64,000 bases of DNA from Streptomyces sp. JH34 (GTDB lineage Bacteria > Actinomycetota > Actinomycetes > Streptomycetales > Streptomycetaceae): assembly GCF_029428875.1 (NCBI RefSeq), contig NZ_JAJSOO010000001.1:1984001-2048000 (forward strand), given 5' to 3'. A model generated the notes under the pieces. It made no database searches. It was not told the origin of the DNA and saw nothing but the letters and a program-made list of their open reading frames with translations. The position numbers were made by a program, and so were the translations under genes. Below, piece after piece: positions 1-9,406 of this stretch (positions are counted from its first letter, which is position 1; the number at the start of each line of letters is the position of its first letter).

Positions 1-37
1 CCGGACCGGCCGGATCGCAACCGTCCTCCCGGGCCCC

Positions 38-1144
38 TCAGCGCTCGGAGGCCGCCAGCTGCCCGCAGGCCCCGTCGATCTCCTGACCGCGGGTGTCCCG
101 GACGGTGACCGGCACCCCGTGGGCCGCGATCGCCTCCACGAACGCCTTCTCGTCCTCGGGCCGCGAGGCGGTCCACTTGGAGCCCGGGGTCGGGTTCAGC
201 GGGATGAGGTTGACGTGCACCCGCTTGCCCTTGAGGAGCCGGCCCAGCCGGTCGCCGCGCCACGCCTGGTCGTTGATGTCACGGATCAGCGCGTACTCGA
301 TAGAGATGCGACGGCCCGACTTCTCCGCGTACTCCCACGCGGCGTCCAGGACCTCGCGGACCTTCCAGCGGGTGTTCACGGGCACGAGGGTGTCGCGCAG
401 CTCGTCGTCCGGGGCGTGCAGGGAGACCGCCAGGCGGCACTTGAAGCCCTCGTCGGCGAAGCGCAGCATCGCCGGCACCAGGCCCACCGTGGACACGGTG
501 ATCCCGCGCTGCGAGAGCCCCAGGCCGTCCGGCTCGGGATCCGTCAGCCGCCGGATCGCACCGACCACGCGCTTGTAGTTGGCCAGCGGCTCGCCCATGC
601 CCATGAAGACGATGTTGGACAGCCGCGCCGGCCCGCCCGGGACCTCGCCGTCGCGCAGCGCACGCATGCCGTCCACGATCTGGTGCACGATCTCGGCGGT
701 CGACAGGTTGCGGTCGAGACCGGCCTGACCGGTCGCGCAGAACGGACAGTTCATCCCGCAGCCGGCCTGGGACGAGATGCACATGGTCACCCGGTCCGGG
801 TACCGCATGAGGACGGACTCGACGAGGGTGCCGTCGTGCAGCTTCCACAGCGTCTTACGGGTGGTGTCGTCGTCGCAGCTGATGTGGCGCAAGACCGACA
901 TCAGCTCGGGGAACATCGCCTCGGCGAGCTTGTCGCGCGAGGCGGCCGGGATGTTGGTCCACTCCGCCGGGTCGTGCGCGTACCGCGAGAAGTAGTGCTG
1001 CGACAGCTGCTTGGCGCGGAAGGGCTTCTCGCCGGTCGCGGCGACTGCTTCCTTGCGCTCGTCGGGCGTGAGGTCGGCGAGGTGCCGCGGCGGCCGCTTG
1101 GCTCCGCGGGGCGCGACGAAAGTGAGTTCTCCGGGCTTAGGCAT
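38..1144 (-). CDS. rlmN: 23S rRNA (adenine(2503)-C(2))-methyltransferase RlmN
   Basis: Radical-SAM enzyme that methylates C2 of A2503 in 23S rRNA; in E. coli it also acts on A37 of some tRNAs. The 368-residue length is normal for the family. The [4Fe-4S]-binding CxxxCxxC motif is seen at Cys129, Cys133 and Cys136 (context [10 protein letters not shown]). A second conserved cysteine near residue 360 (context GACGQL) is the methyl-carrying residue of the two-cysteine mechanism. The ATG at 1142-1144 follows a GGAGGAACC Shine-Dalgarno region on the minus strand. The gene stands alone, with a 423-base gap upstream. Confidence 0.97.
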   Translation of the reverse strand: MPKPGELTFVAPRGAKRPPRHLADLTPDERKEAVAATGEKPFRAKQLSQHYFSRYAHDPAEWTNIPAASRDKLAEAMFPELMSVLRHISCDDDTTRKTLWKLHDGTLVESVLMRYPDRVTMCISSQAGCGMNCPFCATGQAGLDRNLSTAEIVHQIVDGMRALRDGEVPGGPARLSNIVFMGMGEPLANYKRVVGAIRRLTDPEPDGLGLSQRGITVSTVGLVPAMLRFADEGFKCRLAVSLHAPDDELRDTLVPVNTRWKVREVLDAAWEYAEKSGRRISIEYALIRDINDQAWRGDRLGRLLKGKRVHVNLIPLNPTPGSKWTASRPEDEKAFVEAIAAHGVPVTVRDTRGQEIDGACGQLAASER

Positions 1145-1567
1145 GGTTCCTCCAGTGTTACAGACACGCCGTGGTCCCAGAGACCTCTGCCAGATAGGAC
1201 GGTGCGAGGGGCTGGCGGACCCTGTTGTCGTCGGTCGTCATCAGTCGACGTCGGCGCCCCTTCGGCGGCCGGGAGACGGCCGAGGGCGGCGCTCGAACCG
1301 TGACCGACAGCACGACGGGCAGGCGGCGCGCAGGTCCGCAGCGAATCACAATTCGTACACACATCCGAATTCTGCGGCGCTGATCGTCCTGCACGTCCGT
1401 GAGTGCCGTGGCGACGAGCCGGAGCGAACCGCTCGCGCCGCCGTCGGCCTGGAGGGAACCGGACCCGGAGGACCGGCGCGGCTACCTTCCGCGACCGCGC
1501 CGGTGTGGTGCCACGCGGCCCCGGAGCGGCACCGACGGAGCCGCAGACCGATGGGCCGGGGCGGGAG
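1145..1567. other. intergenic region upstream of rlmN
   Basis: There are 423 bases between the rlmN start and the stop of the next minus-strand gene. I see no convincing coding frame. An AT-rich patch around 1345-1375 stands out from the GC-rich surroundings and carries two inverted GAATT-type half-sites, so it may be part of the rlmN promoter. No hairpin as strong as those elsewhere in the window was found. Confidence 0.4.
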
Positions 1568-2842
1568 CTACTTGAGCGTCTGCCACACCCCGTCGGTCGC
1601 GATCGCGGACAGCTGGGCACCGGTGAACGGGGGCGCCGGGAGCGCAGGAGCCTTGTGCGGATACTCCGCGTTGTAGGAGGTGACCGTCACCCGCAGGCCC
1701 TTCGCGGTCACGGTTTCGGCCGTCAGCCCCGACGTGCCCGAGTGCAGGCCGGCCTCGCTCCGGGTGACGACCTTGCCGCCGTCCGCGGTGCCGTGACCCA
1801 GCCGTACCCGGAGGAACGTCTTGGTCTTCGTCTTCTTGTCGCGCACGATCACATAGCCCTCGTCGCCGCCTCCGCCTCGGCCGATCTCCTCGTACCCGGC
1901 GGGCACCAGGCCGCCGAGCGTCTCGAATACCTCCCAGCTGTTCTGGACGGGGCGCGGGCTGGTGAACGCCTCGGCGTTCATGACGCCGTACTTCGTGAAC
2001 GCCCTCTCCACGCATCCCGTCAGCTCGTGCAGTTGCAGGGGGCTCAGCGGGGGTTCGGCCCGGGTGGGAGTGCCTGTCGAGGAGGGCGCGTTGTACTCGA
2101 TCGCCTGCAGCAGGAAGCCGTCGGCGGAGATCCGGGTGGACTTCCAGACCTTCACCCCCCCCCCGGATCCGCCGCCCACATGCCCCTGTTCCGTCTTCCC
2201 GCCGCCGGAGCCGAGCGCGCACGTCGAACCGTTCGAGGTCTTCCCGCACTTCACCAGCTGCCGGATCATCGGATCCTCGGGATCGACGCGCCGGGCGGAG
2301 ATGGCGACGAGGGATGCTCCGTAACCGTCGTCGTAGACCATCGAGGCATCGGCCACGCCAGGACCACCCTCGTTGCTCGTGCCCCGCTGCTTGCTGAACT
2401 CCCCCTTCGGCAGGGCTGGAAGGCTGATCTCGAGGAGCTTGATCATCTGGTCGGCGCCGGCACGCATGAAGGATGTGGAGTCCTCCGTCGGGCCGCTTTC
2501 CCCGGAGGGACCAGGCTGGAGGGAAGGTCCGCCCTCCGGTCCCAGGGAGGGTGCCCAGGTCGGCGTGGCATCGGCCACCGACACACTGTCTCCCCCGAAG
2601 CCGCCGGTCGCATACACCCCGGCCGTCCCGAGCACGGTCAGCGTCAGCACTCCCGCGGTCAGCGCCGTCGCTCTGCGGCGGGCAGCCTTGCGTCGGCCTC
2701 GAATCGCCCCCGTCTCCAGCAGAGCCCGCCGGTCGGCGACGAACGTGCCGCCGGTGTACCGCATGATCTCACCGAGGTCGGTCTCGAAGCGGTTCTCCGA
2801 TGTGCCTCCGGTGTCGTTCTCGGTGTCGTTCTCAAGAGGCAT
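1568..2842 (-). CDS. CU044_5270-type single-pass membrane protein
   Basis: This 424-residue protein has a short, charged cytoplasmic N-terminus (about residues 1-57). One hydrophobic segment follows at about 58-82, after an Arg-rich stretch (RGRRKAARRR), and then a roughly 340-residue predicted extracytoplasmic part rich in Ser, Gly and Pro. This layout matches the actinobacterial CU044_5270 family, which usually sits directly downstream of a SigE-type ECF sigma factor, as here. By analogy it may sense a signal or modulate the sigma factor, but no anti-sigma zinc motif is visible. The start at 2840-2842 follows GGAGATGG. Its sigma partner appears damaged. The family call rests on architecture and context. 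Confidence 0.7.
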   Translation of the reverse strand: MPLENDTENDTGGTSENRFETDLGEIMRYTGGTFVADRRALLETGAIRGRRKAARRRATALTAGVLTLTVLGTAGVYATGGFGGDSVSVADATPTWAPSLGPEGGPSLQPGPSGESGPTEDSTSFMRAGADQMIKLLEISLPALPKGEFSKQRGTSNEGGPGVADASMVYDDGYGASLVAISARRVDPEDPMIRQLVKCGKTSNGSTCALGSGGGKTEQGHVGGGSGGGVKVWKSTRISADGFLLQAIEYNAPSSTGTPTRAEPPLSPLQLHELTGCVERAFTKYGVMNAEAFTSPRPVQNSWEVFETLGGLVPAGYEEIGRGGGGDEGYVIVRDKKTKTKTFLRVRLGHGTADGGKVVTRSEAGLHSGTSGLTAETVTAKGLRVTVTSYNAEYPHKAPALPAPPFTGAQLSAIATDGVWQTLK

Positions 2843-2966
2843 GGCGATTCACCATCTCCAGTCGGCGCCGTTGGGCCGGGATTGAGGGAGTCTTGGCTGG
2901 CTCGGATATGGCGACGGAACGTGGCTTCGGCACTGACGGCTTCTCCGGCCTGGGCCGAAGCGAAGC

Positions 2967-3344
2967 TCATCCGGCGACGACGAATTCGACGAGACTGCCG
3001 CCGAGCAGGGTCCGCAAACGGGCCAGAGCCCGCGACGCGCGGGTCCGCACGGCGGACGAGCTGATCTGCATGGCTTCGGCCGTCTCCTCGATGCTGCGGT
3101 CCTCCCAGTAGCGGAGCACCACCACGGCCCGGTCCTTAGGAGGCAGCCGCGCCAGCGCCTGGAGCAGCGCCAGCCGCAGCAGCGGGTCGGGCCCGGTGAC
3201 GAGTGGGACGTCGGGCAGATCCGCCACCGGCCGTTCGGTGGAGGAACGCCTGCGCCGGTAGGTGAGGAAGGTCCGGGCCCAGCAGCAGTCGTAGGAGCCG
3301 CGGGAGGCGCGGGCGTGCAGGGCTGCGAACGCGGAGGGGGACAT
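2967..3344 (-). CDS. SigE-family ECF sigma factor lacking region 2 (probable remnant)
   Basis: Residues 22-125 match the C-terminal half of SigE-type ECF sigma factors: a linker (WARTFLTYRRRRS), then region 4 with ALARLPPKDRAVVVLRYWED and a helix-turn-helix around residues 84-106 (SIEETAEAMQISSSAVRTRA). Only about 20 unrelated or N-terminal-like residues precede the linker, so the region 2 core, which binds core RNA polymerase and the -10 element, is missing. Full family members have about 165-175 residues; this has 125 from the ATG at 3342-3344. A GTG further upstream (3467) would add low-complexity sequence running into the cdsA terminator, not region 2. It is either a decayed gene or a DNA-binding remnant. 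Confidence 0.72.
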   Translation of the reverse strand: MSPSAFAALHARASRGSYDCCWARTFLTYRRRRSSTERPVADLPDVPLVTGPDPLLRLALLQALARLPPKDRAVVVLRYWEDRSIEETAEAMQISSSAVRTRASRALARLRTLLGGSLVEFVVAG

Positions 3345-3430
3345 CTCGCGTTTCAGCTGCCGGTCGCCTCTTCCGGGTGCGTCTTCGCCGCTCGGCGGTG
3401 ATCCCGGGCCGCCCCCGGCCGGTACAGCGG

Positions 3431-3462
3431 TGGGGGCCGTCGCTCCCGGGCGACGGCCCCCA
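3431..3462. terminator. hairpin terminator after cdsA
   Basis: A perfect 12-bp stem (3431-3442 with 3451-3462, arm TGGGGGCCGTCG) closes an 8-base loop, 25 bases beyond the cdsA stop. There is no U-tract, which is usual in Streptomyces. Confidence 0.85.
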
Positions 3463-3486
3463 CACACGTTGACGACGGTCCGGCCG

Positions 3487-4572
3487 TCAGCCGGATCCGA
3501 CGAACAGCACCAGCAGCAGCCACACGACCGGCGCGCTCGGCAGGAGCGAGTCGAGCCGGTCCATGATGCCGCCGTGGCCGGGCAGCAGCGTGCCCATGTC
3601 CTTGATGCCGAGGTCCCGCTTGATCATGGACTCCCCCAGGTCCCCCAGCGTGGCGCTGGCGGCTACGGCGAGGCCCAACAGCAGTCCCTGCCACCAGTAC
3701 CCGCCGTCGATCAGGAACTCCATGCACAGGGCGCCGGCCACCATCGCGAAGCCGACCGCGCCGAACAGACCCTCCCGGGTCTTGCCCGGACTGATGCGGG
3801 GAGCCAGCTTGTGCGTCCCGAAGCGCCAGCCGACGGCGTACGCACCGGTGTCGCTGACCACGGTCAGCAGCAGGAAGGTCAGCACACGCCACGCACCGTC
3901 GTCCGCGGTGAGCATCATCGCGACGAACGTGGCGAGGAACGGTACGTAGAACACCGCGAAGACGCCCGCCGTGACGTCCTTGAGGTAGCCCTCGGGCGGC
4001 TCCGTCATCCTCCACACGAGCACGGCGAGTGCCGTGAGCGCCATGGCGACCCAGGCGCCCTCCGACTCCCGCACGTAGCCGGCGACCACCATCGCGGCGC
4101 CGCCGACGGCGAGCGGAACGAGGGGGGCGTTGATGCCCTTGCGCTCCTTGAGGCGGGAGGTGAGCTCCCAGAGACCGACCACCACCGCAAGCACGACCAC
4201 GCCGACGAAGACGGCCTTCACGATGAAGAGGGAGCCGGCGACGAGGGCACCGAGACCGAGACCGACGCCTATGGCGGCGCGGAGGTCACGCCCCGCGCGC
4301 TTCTTCTGCGGCGGGGGCGGCAGCGGGATCGACATGGGCTCCTGCGGCTTCTCGTCACGGAACAGGGGGCCGCTGACGCGCGCGGCGTCCCCGTTCCGGT
4401 CGTCGCGGTCGTCAGCGTCTCTACCTGCGTCGGGAACGTCCGGCACGATGGGCATGGGCCGAGTCTGCTGGGCGGCGTGCACATCGTATGCAGGACCCGC
4501 CGGAGCGGCCCCCATCTCGGGCGTGCCCCAGCGACCGGCTCCCTGCGGGGCGCCCCAGGAAGAGTCGTTCAT
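3487..4572 (-). CDS. cdsA: phosphatidate cytidylyltransferase (CDP-diacylglycerol synthase)
   Basis: CdsA makes CDP-diacylglycerol from phosphatidic acid and CTP, the branch point for membrane phospholipids. The 361-residue protein has a soluble, Pro/Asp-rich N-terminus (about 1-95), then several membrane helices. The family signature near the C-terminus is intact: Ser, KRD, KD, PGHGGIMDRLDS. The ATG at 4570-4572 shares one base with the frr stop (TGATG), so translation is probably coupled to frr. The hydrophilic N-terminal extension is characteristic of actinobacterial CdsA. Transcription ends at the hairpin at 3431-3462. Confidence 0.96.
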   Translation of the reverse strand: MNDSSWGAPQGAGRWGTPEMGAAPAGPAYDVHAAQQTRPMPIVPDVPDAGRDADDRDDRNGDAARVSGPLFRDEKPQEPMSIPLPPPPQKKRAGRDLRAAIGVGLGLGALVAGSLFIVKAVFVGVVVLAVVVGLWELTSRLKERKGINAPLVPLAVGGAAMVVAGYVRESEGAWVAMALTALAVLVWRMTEPPEGYLKDVTAGVFAVFYVPFLATFVAMMLTADDGAWRVLTFLLLTVVSDTGAYAVGWRFGTHKLAPRISPGKTREGLFGAVGFAMVAGALCMEFLIDGGYWWQGLLLGLAVAASATLGDLGESMIKRDLGIKDMGTLLPGHGGIMDRLDSLLPSAPVVWLLLVLFVGSG

Positions 4573-5129
4573 CAGACTTCGAGCAGCTCGGCTTCCTTGT
4601 GCTTGAGCAGCTCGTCCACCTGCGCGACGTACTTCGCGGTGGTGTCGTCGAGCTCCTTCTCCGCGCGGCGGACCTCGTCCTCGCCGGACTCCTTGTCCTT
4701 GACGAGCTTGTCGAGCGACTCCTTGGCCTTGCGGCGGATGGAGCGGATCGAGATCTTGGAGTCCTCGGCCTTGGTCTTGGCGACCTTGATGTACTCCTTG
4801 CGACGGTCCTGCGTGAGCTCGGGGAACGTCACACGGATGATGTTGCCGTCGTTGCTCGGGTTGACGCCGAGGTCGGAGTCGCGGATCGCCTGCTCGATGT
4901 TGCGCAGCGCGGTCTTGTCGAACGGGGTCACCACGGCCATGCGCGGCTCGGGGACCGAGAACGAGGCCAGCTGGTTGATCGGGGTCAGCGCGCCGTAGTA
5001 GTCGGCGACGATCTTGTTGAACATCGCCGGGTGCGCACGGCCGGTACGGATCGCGGCGAAGTCCTCTTTCGCGACCACGACGGCCTTCTCCATCTTCTCC
5101 TCGGCCTCGAGGAGGATTTCTTCGATCAC
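4572..5129 (-). CDS. frr: ribosome recycling factor
   Basis: RRF splits the post-termination ribosome together with EF-G. The 185-residue product starts [13 protein letters not shown] and carries the conserved core [29 protein letters not shown] and the C-terminal helix ending EAELLEV. Two GTG codons stand in tandem (5130-5132 and 5127-5129). The second is chosen because it lies 6 bases from the AGGAG motif instead of 3 and gives the usual family start. Order pyrH-frr-cdsA is conserved across bacteria. Confidence 0.96.
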   Translation of the reverse strand: MIEEILLEAEEKMEKAVVVAKEDFAAIRTGRAHPAMFNKIVADYYGALTPINQLASFSVPEPRMAVVTPFDKTALRNIEQAIRDSDLGVNPSNDGNIIRVTFPELTQDRRKEYIKVAKTKAEDSKISIRSIRRKAKESLDKLVKDKESGEDEVRRAEKELDDTTAKYVAQVDELLKHKEAELLEV

Positions 5130-5244
5130 CACGTGCTCCTGCGTGTCTTGAGCGGACCCGGCATCGTCGGGTCCTGCGGATCCTGCGTCGCGTCCTCACC
5201 TGCACGGTGTCCGACCGGCAGGCCGTTGTCCATCTTGTGGGCCG

Positions 5245-6021
5245 TCAGGCCCGGGTGCTCCGGTCGCTCACCAGCGTGCCGATCTTCTCACCCTTGACCG
5301 CGCGGGCGATATTGCCCTCCGTGGTCAGTTCGAAGACGAGGATGGGCAGCTGGTTGTCACGGCAGAGGGTGATCGCGGTGGCATCGGCGATCTTGAGGTC
5401 ACGGGTGATCACCTCGCCGTACTCCAGGGCGTCGAACTTCACCGCGCCGGGGTTGGTCCGCGGGTCGGCGTCGTAGACCCCGTCCACGCCGTTCTTCCCC
5501 ATCAGCAGCGCCTCGGCGTCGATCTCCAGAGCGCGCTGGGCGGCAGTGGTGTCGGTGGAGAAGTACGGCATGCCCATGCCGGCGCCGAAGATGACGACGC
5601 GCCCCTTCTCCAGGTGCCGCACGGCGCGGAGCGGGATGTACGGCTCGGCGACCTGACCCATGGTGATGGCGGTCTGGACGCGCGAGTCGATGCCCTCCTT
5701 CTCCAGGAAGTCCTGGAGTGCCAGGCAGTTCATGACCGTGCCGAGCATGCCCATGTAGTCGGACCGCGCCCGGTCCATGCCGCGCTGCTGGAGCTCGGCG
5801 CCACGGAAGAAGTTGCCGCCGCCGATGACGACCGCGATCTCCGCACCGTCGCGTACGACCGCGGCGATCTCGCGGGCGATGGCGTGCACGACGTCGGGGT
5901 CGACGCCGAGACCTCCGCCACCGGCGAATGCCTCACCGGACAGCTTCAGCATGAAGCGTCCGGAAATCTTGCCGTCGTCGCGCTTGTCGTCGGCCTGGGT
6001 GGCGTCCGCGCCCTTGTCCAT
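5245..6021 (-). CDS. pyrH: uridylate kinase
   Basis: PyrH phosphorylates UMP to UDP in pyrimidine nucleotide synthesis. It is a hexameric amino-acid-kinase-fold enzyme, unrelated to eukaryotic UMP kinases. The 258-residue sequence shows the phosphate-binding start [10 protein letters not shown], the GGGNFFRG loop, the UMP-binding MGMLGTVMN region, [14 protein letters not shown], and [16 protein letters not shown]. The ATG at 6019-6021 has an ideal GAGGAG seven bases upstream. An N-terminal tail of about 20 charged residues precedes the catalytic fold. A strong hairpin separates it from tsf. Confidence 0.97.
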   Translation of the reverse strand: MDKGADATQADDKRDDGKISGRFMLKLSGEAFAGGGGLGVDPDVVHAIAREIAAVVRDGAEIAVVIGGGNFFRGAELQQRGMDRARSDYMGMLGTVMNCLALQDFLEKEGIDSRVQTAITMGQVAEPYIPLRAVRHLEKGRVVIFGAGMGMPYFSTDTTAAQRALEIDAEALLMGKNGVDGVYDADPRTNPGAVKFDALEYGEVITRDLKIADATAITLCRDNQLPILVFELTTEGNIARAVKGEKIGTLVSDRSTRA

Positions 6022-6049
6022 GGAAATTCTCCTCGTGCACATACGAAGA

Positions 6050-6093
6050 AGGCCATTGCCGGTGGGTCTGGTGTCCCTCAGCGGCAATGGCCT
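6050..6093. terminator. hairpin between tsf and pyrH
   Basis: A perfect 12-bp stem (AGGCCATTGCCG at 6050-6061, complement at 6082-6093) with a 20-base loop lies downstream of tsf and about 30 bases before pyrH. It probably ends the rpsB-tsf transcript or attenuates readthrough into pyrH. Confidence 0.75.
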
Positions 6094-6179
6094 CCTCGTC
6101 AGATCTGCGGTCGTCCGGCATGAGTGCGGCCGTCGACTGCACTAGACCCTATCGGGTCCACCGTTGTTCGCGGACGGAC

Positions 6180-7016
6180 TCAGATGCCGACCTTGATGCG
6201 CGCGAAGCGCTTCAGGGCGACACCGGCCTCGTCCAGGACCTTCTGGACGGACTTCTTGTTGTCCAGCGCGTAGGGCTGGCCGAGGAGGGTGGCCTCCTTG
6301 AAGAAGCCGTTGACGCGACCCTCGACGATCTTCGGGAGCGCGGCTTCGGGCTTGCCCTCGGCGCGGGTGGTCTCCTCGGCGACGCGGCGCTCGGCCTCGA
6401 CGACCTCGGCGGGGACGTCCTCGCGGGACAGGTACTTCGGGGCGAAGGCGGCGATGTGCTGCGCGAGGCCCTTGGCCAGCTCGGCGTCGGCCTTGTCCAG
6501 CTCGACCATGACACCGATCTGCGGCGGCAGGTCGGGCATCGTGCGGTGCATGTAGACGGAGACGAACGCGCCGTCGAACTGCGCGAAGCGGTCCAGGACG
6601 ATCTTCTCGCCGAGGTTGGCGTTGGCCTCGTCCACGAATGCCTGAACGGTCTTGCCGGGCTCGATCTCCGAGGCGAGGAGCGCCTCGATGTCGGCCGGAG
6701 AGGTCGCGGCGACGTGCGCGGCGAGCGTGTTGGCGACGGCCTGGAACTTGTCACCCTTGGCGACGAAGTCCGTCTCGCACTTCAGCTCGACGAGGACGCC
6801 GGACGTCTTGTCCTCGGAGACGAGGGAGACGACGGCACCGTTCTCGGCGGAACGGCCCTCGCGCTTGGCGACGCCCTTCTGGCCCTTGATGCGGAGCGCC
6901 TCGACAGCACCGTCGACGTTGCCGTCGGCCTCGTCGAGCGCCTTCTTGCAGTCCATCATGCCGGCGCCGGTGAGCTCGCGGAGCTTCTTGACGTCAGCGG
7001 CGGTGTAGTTCGCCAT
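6180..7016 (-). CDS. tsf: elongation factor Ts
   Basis: EF-Ts is the guanine nucleotide exchange factor for EF-Tu. The 278-residue protein begins MANYTAADVKKLRELTGAGM, the canonical N-terminal domain, followed by MDCKKALDEADGNVDGAVE. The core contains the conserved TDFVAK motif that contacts EF-Tu. It is co-transcribed with rpsB, 101 bases upstream, from which it is separated by a long hairpin that may tune the S2:EF-Ts ratio. Confidence 0.98.
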   Translation of the reverse strand: MANYTAADVKKLRELTGAGMMDCKKALDEADGNVDGAVEALRIKGQKGVAKREGRSAENGAVVSLVSEDKTSGVLVELKCETDFVAKGDKFQAVANTLAAHVAATSPADIEALLASEIEPGKTVQAFVDEANANLGEKIVLDRFAQFDGAFVSVYMHRTMPDLPPQIGVMVELDKADAELAKGLAQHIAAFAPKYLSREDVPAEVVEAERRVAEETTRAEGKPEAALPKIVEGRVNGFFKEATLLGQPYALDNKKSVQKVLDEAGVALKRFARIKVGI

Positions 7017-7057
7017 GAGTCTGTTTCTCTCTCGAAGTCTGAAAGATCTACGGGTGA

Positions 7058-7094
7058 ACGGCGGGGGCGGTGCCAGTGCACCGGCCCCCGCCGT
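7058..7094. terminator. intra-operon hairpin between rpsB and tsf
   Basis: An 11-bp perfect stem (ACGGCGGGGGC at 7058-7068 with 7084-7094) is extended by an inner GGTG/CACC stem. It sits 42 bases before the tsf start, between two genes that are normally co-transcribed, so partial termination or RNA processing is more likely than a full stop. Confidence 0.7.
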
Positions 7095-7117
7095 CATTCA
7101 GCCGTGACTGACGGGTG

Positions 7118-8056
7118 TCAGGCCTGCTCGGCGTCCGCGGCCGGAGCCTCGGCAGCGGCGGGGGCCTCGGCCTGCTCGGCAGCCTGCTCGTCGGCAGCGG
7201 CGGCCGGCTCGGCGTCGGCGGCCTTCTCGGTCTCGGCGGAGGACTGGACCTCGTCCGTGCCCTCGGCGTCAGCCTTCTTGTCGCCCGCGAGCAGGTCGCG
7301 CTCCCACTCGGCGAGGGGCTCGCCGGCGGCCTTCTCGCCCGGCTTCGAGTCACCGCTGGCGGCACCGGAGCGGGCGATGAGGCCCTCGGCGACGGCGTCG
7401 GCGATCACGCGGGTGAGCAGGGTGACGGAGCGGATCGCGTCGTCGTTGCCCGGAATCTTGTAGTCGACCTCGTCGGGGTCGCAGTTGGTGTCGAGGATCG
7501 CGACGACCGGGATGTGGAGCTTGCGCGCCTCACCGACGGCGATGTGCTCCTTCTTGGTGTCGACGATCCAGACGGCGCTCGGCACCTTCTGCATCTCGCG
7601 GATACCACCGAGGGTCTTCTCCAGCTTGGCCTTCTCGCGGGAGAGGACCAGGAGCTCCTTCTTGGTGAGGCCGGAGGCGGCCACGTCCTCGAAGTCGATG
7701 AGCTCGAGCTCCTTCAGACGCTGAAGGCGCTTGTAGACGGTGGAGAAGTTGGTGAGCATGCCACCGAGCCAACGCTGGTTGACGTACGGCATGCCGACGC
7801 GCGTCGCCTGCTCGGCGATGGCCTCCTGGGCCTGCTTCTTCGTACCCACGAACATGATGGAGCCGCCGTGGGCGACGGTCTCCTTGACGAACTCGTAGGC
7901 GCGGTCGATGTACGACAGCGACTGGAGCAGGTCGATGATGTAGATGCCGTTGCGCTCGGTGAAGATGAAGCGCTTCATCTTCGGGTTCCAGCGACGGGTC
8001 TGGTGACCGAAGTGGACGCCGCTTTCCAGCAGCTCCCGCATCGTGACGACGGCCAT
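7118..8056 (-). CDS. rpsB: 30S ribosomal protein S2
   Basis: This 312-residue protein begins [20 protein letters not shown] and contains the S2 signatures [21 protein letters not shown] and [17 protein letters not shown]. Residues beyond about 255 form an acidic Ala/Glu-rich tail ([18 protein letters not shown]) that E. coli S2 lacks but streptomycete S2 commonly carries. The ATG at 8054-8056 follows AAGGAGTAC. The 5' side contains a short GC-rich palindrome at 8228-8246, which could belong to the leader or promoter. Confidence 0.98.
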   Translation of the reverse strand: MAVVTMRELLESGVHFGHQTRRWNPKMKRFIFTERNGIYIIDLLQSLSYIDRAYEFVKETVAHGGSIMFVGTKKQAQEAIAEQATRVGMPYVNQRWLGGMLTNFSTVYKRLQRLKELELIDFEDVAASGLTKKELLVLSREKAKLEKTLGGIREMQKVPSAVWIVDTKKEHIAVGEARKLHIPVVAILDTNCDPDEVDYKIPGNDDAIRSVTLLTRVIADAVAEGLIARSGAASGDSKPGEKAAGEPLAEWERDLLAGDKKADAEGTDEVQSSAETEKAADAEPAAAADEQAAEQAEAPAAAEAPAADAEQA

Positions 8057-8335
8057 GGCCGTACTCCTTGATTTTCTCGGTTGCCGCGACCGCAGGATTG
8101 CTGTCGCGCCTGACGCCCCGACGCGCCGTGCCACAAGGGACCGAGGAGCGCGGCCACCGTCCGCTGAGAGGGAGGTGGCGGGGCGTGCGAAGTCGACCCG
8201 GTGACCCGGATCGCCAGAAGAAGTGTACGGGACCCGCCGGGTCCCGGGTGACGGCGATGTCCACAACCGCCCGGTCATCCACAGATCCGGGTCGTGATCC
8301 CCCGCCGAACCGGTCTCCGGGAGATCGTTTCCGTC

Positions 8336-9406
8336 ATGTGCCGCTCACCTGGAACGACCGCCGGCCGGCCCTTCGGCGCCCGCTCGGCACCGCCTGCGTT
8401 GTCCGGACCCCGCCCTGCCCCGCGGGCGCTCCCCCTGGTGGCCGCGCTGCTGGCCGCCGGGCTGCTCGCGGCCCTGCCGTTGCCGGACTCCACCCTGGCC
8501 GCAGCGGACGGTCGGGCACCGGGGCCGGCCTCCGCCCCTGACCAGGTCCCGGCACCGGGGCCCGTGCCCTCGGGGCAGGAGCCCGCACCACCGGGGCCCG
8601 TGCACTCGGGGCAGGAGTCCACGCGGGCGGGGGACAGGTCCTGGCCGGTCGGGGGCCGTACTCGGCCCCTGGTCGTACGGGGCTGGGAGCCGCCCGCCGG
8701 TCCATATGGGCCGGGCCACCGGGGAGTGGATCTCGCCGCACCCCCGGGCACCCCGGTGCTGGCGGCCGCCTCGGGCAGGGTCGCCTTCGCGGGGCCCGTG
8801 GCAGGGCGGGGTGTGGTGTCCGTCGATGTGGCCGGGAGCGGGGAGCCGCCGCTTCGCTTCACGTACGAGCCGGTGCGGGCGCGGGTCACCGAGGGCGACG
8901 AGGTGGCCGCCGGACAGGTGGTGGGTGTGGTGGGACCGGAGCCCTCGCACTGCTCCTCGGGCTGTCTCCACTGGGGCCTGCGCCGCGCGGAGCTCTACCT
9001 CGATCCGCTGTCCCTCCTGCCCTCGTCACTGCTGCGACGGGGACCCTCCCGGCTGCTGCCGGTCTTCGGCGTACCGCTTCCGGAGCCGGACTCCCCCGGG
9101 ACCGCTCAGCCGCGTACGCCGCGCAGGATCATGGCCACCGCAGTGTCAGCGACGATGCCCGGTTCCTCCGCCGCGCCCAGCTCGATCCTGCGCACGGCCG
9201 CGTCCACGGAACCCTGCAGCAGCATGGCCGCGAGCCTCGGTTCGGTGTGGCCCAGGTCGGCAAGGGCCTCGACGATCATGGCGATCAGTCCGCCGTGTGC
9301 GGCGCGGATCTTCTCCCGCGCACCCGCGTCCAGCTCGCTCGCGGAGATGGCGACGACCGCACGGTGCCGCCGGTCCCCGACCAGGTCGAGCTGCCGGCGG
9401 ACGTAG
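8336..9406 (+). CDS. secreted M23-family metallopeptidase with 3' end overlapping the TetR gene
   Basis: An N-terminal signal segment ([19 protein letters not shown]) is followed by a Pro/Gly/Gln-rich linker with a repeated PGPVxSGQE unit. A LytM/M23 domain comes next: [20 protein letters not shown] supplies the first Zn ligands (HxxxD) and CLHWGLR the distal histidine. It probably cleaves cell-wall peptide bridges or acts as a divisome/autolysin regulator. After the expected C-terminus ([12 protein letters not shown]) no stop appears until 9406, so the frame runs 301 bases antisense through the TetR gene. The tail beyond about residue 255 is Ser/Ala/Arg-rich and unlike a domain. The ATG at 8336 is preferred; GTG 8294 is possible. 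Confidence 0.8.
   Translation: MCRSPGTTAGRPFGARSAPPALSGPRPAPRALPLVAALLAAGLLAALPLPDSTLAAADGRAPGPASAPDQVPAPGPVPSGQEPAPPGPVHSGQESTRAGDRSWPVGGRTRPLVVRGWEPPAGPYGPGHRGVDLAAPPGTPVLAAASGRVAFAGPVAGRGVVSVDVAGSGEPPLRFTYEPVRARVTEGDEVAAGQVVGVVGPEPSHCSSGCLHWGLRRAELYLDPLSLLPSSLLRRGPSRLLPVFGVPLPEPDSPGTAQPRTPRRIMATAVSATMPGSSAAPSSILRTAASTEPCSSMAASLGSVWPRSARASTIMAISPPCAARIFSRAPASSSLAEMATTARCRRSPTRSSCRRT

Noticed and set aside
1011..1676. Plus-strand frame across the rlmN upstream gap
   Set aside because: It is Arg/Gly-rich, overlaps two minus-strand genes and has no recognisable domain or ribosome-binding site.
4573..5205. Open frame continuous with cdsA covering frr
   Set aside because: It overlaps the fully conserved ribosome recycling factor gene in another frame; cdsA starts at 4572.
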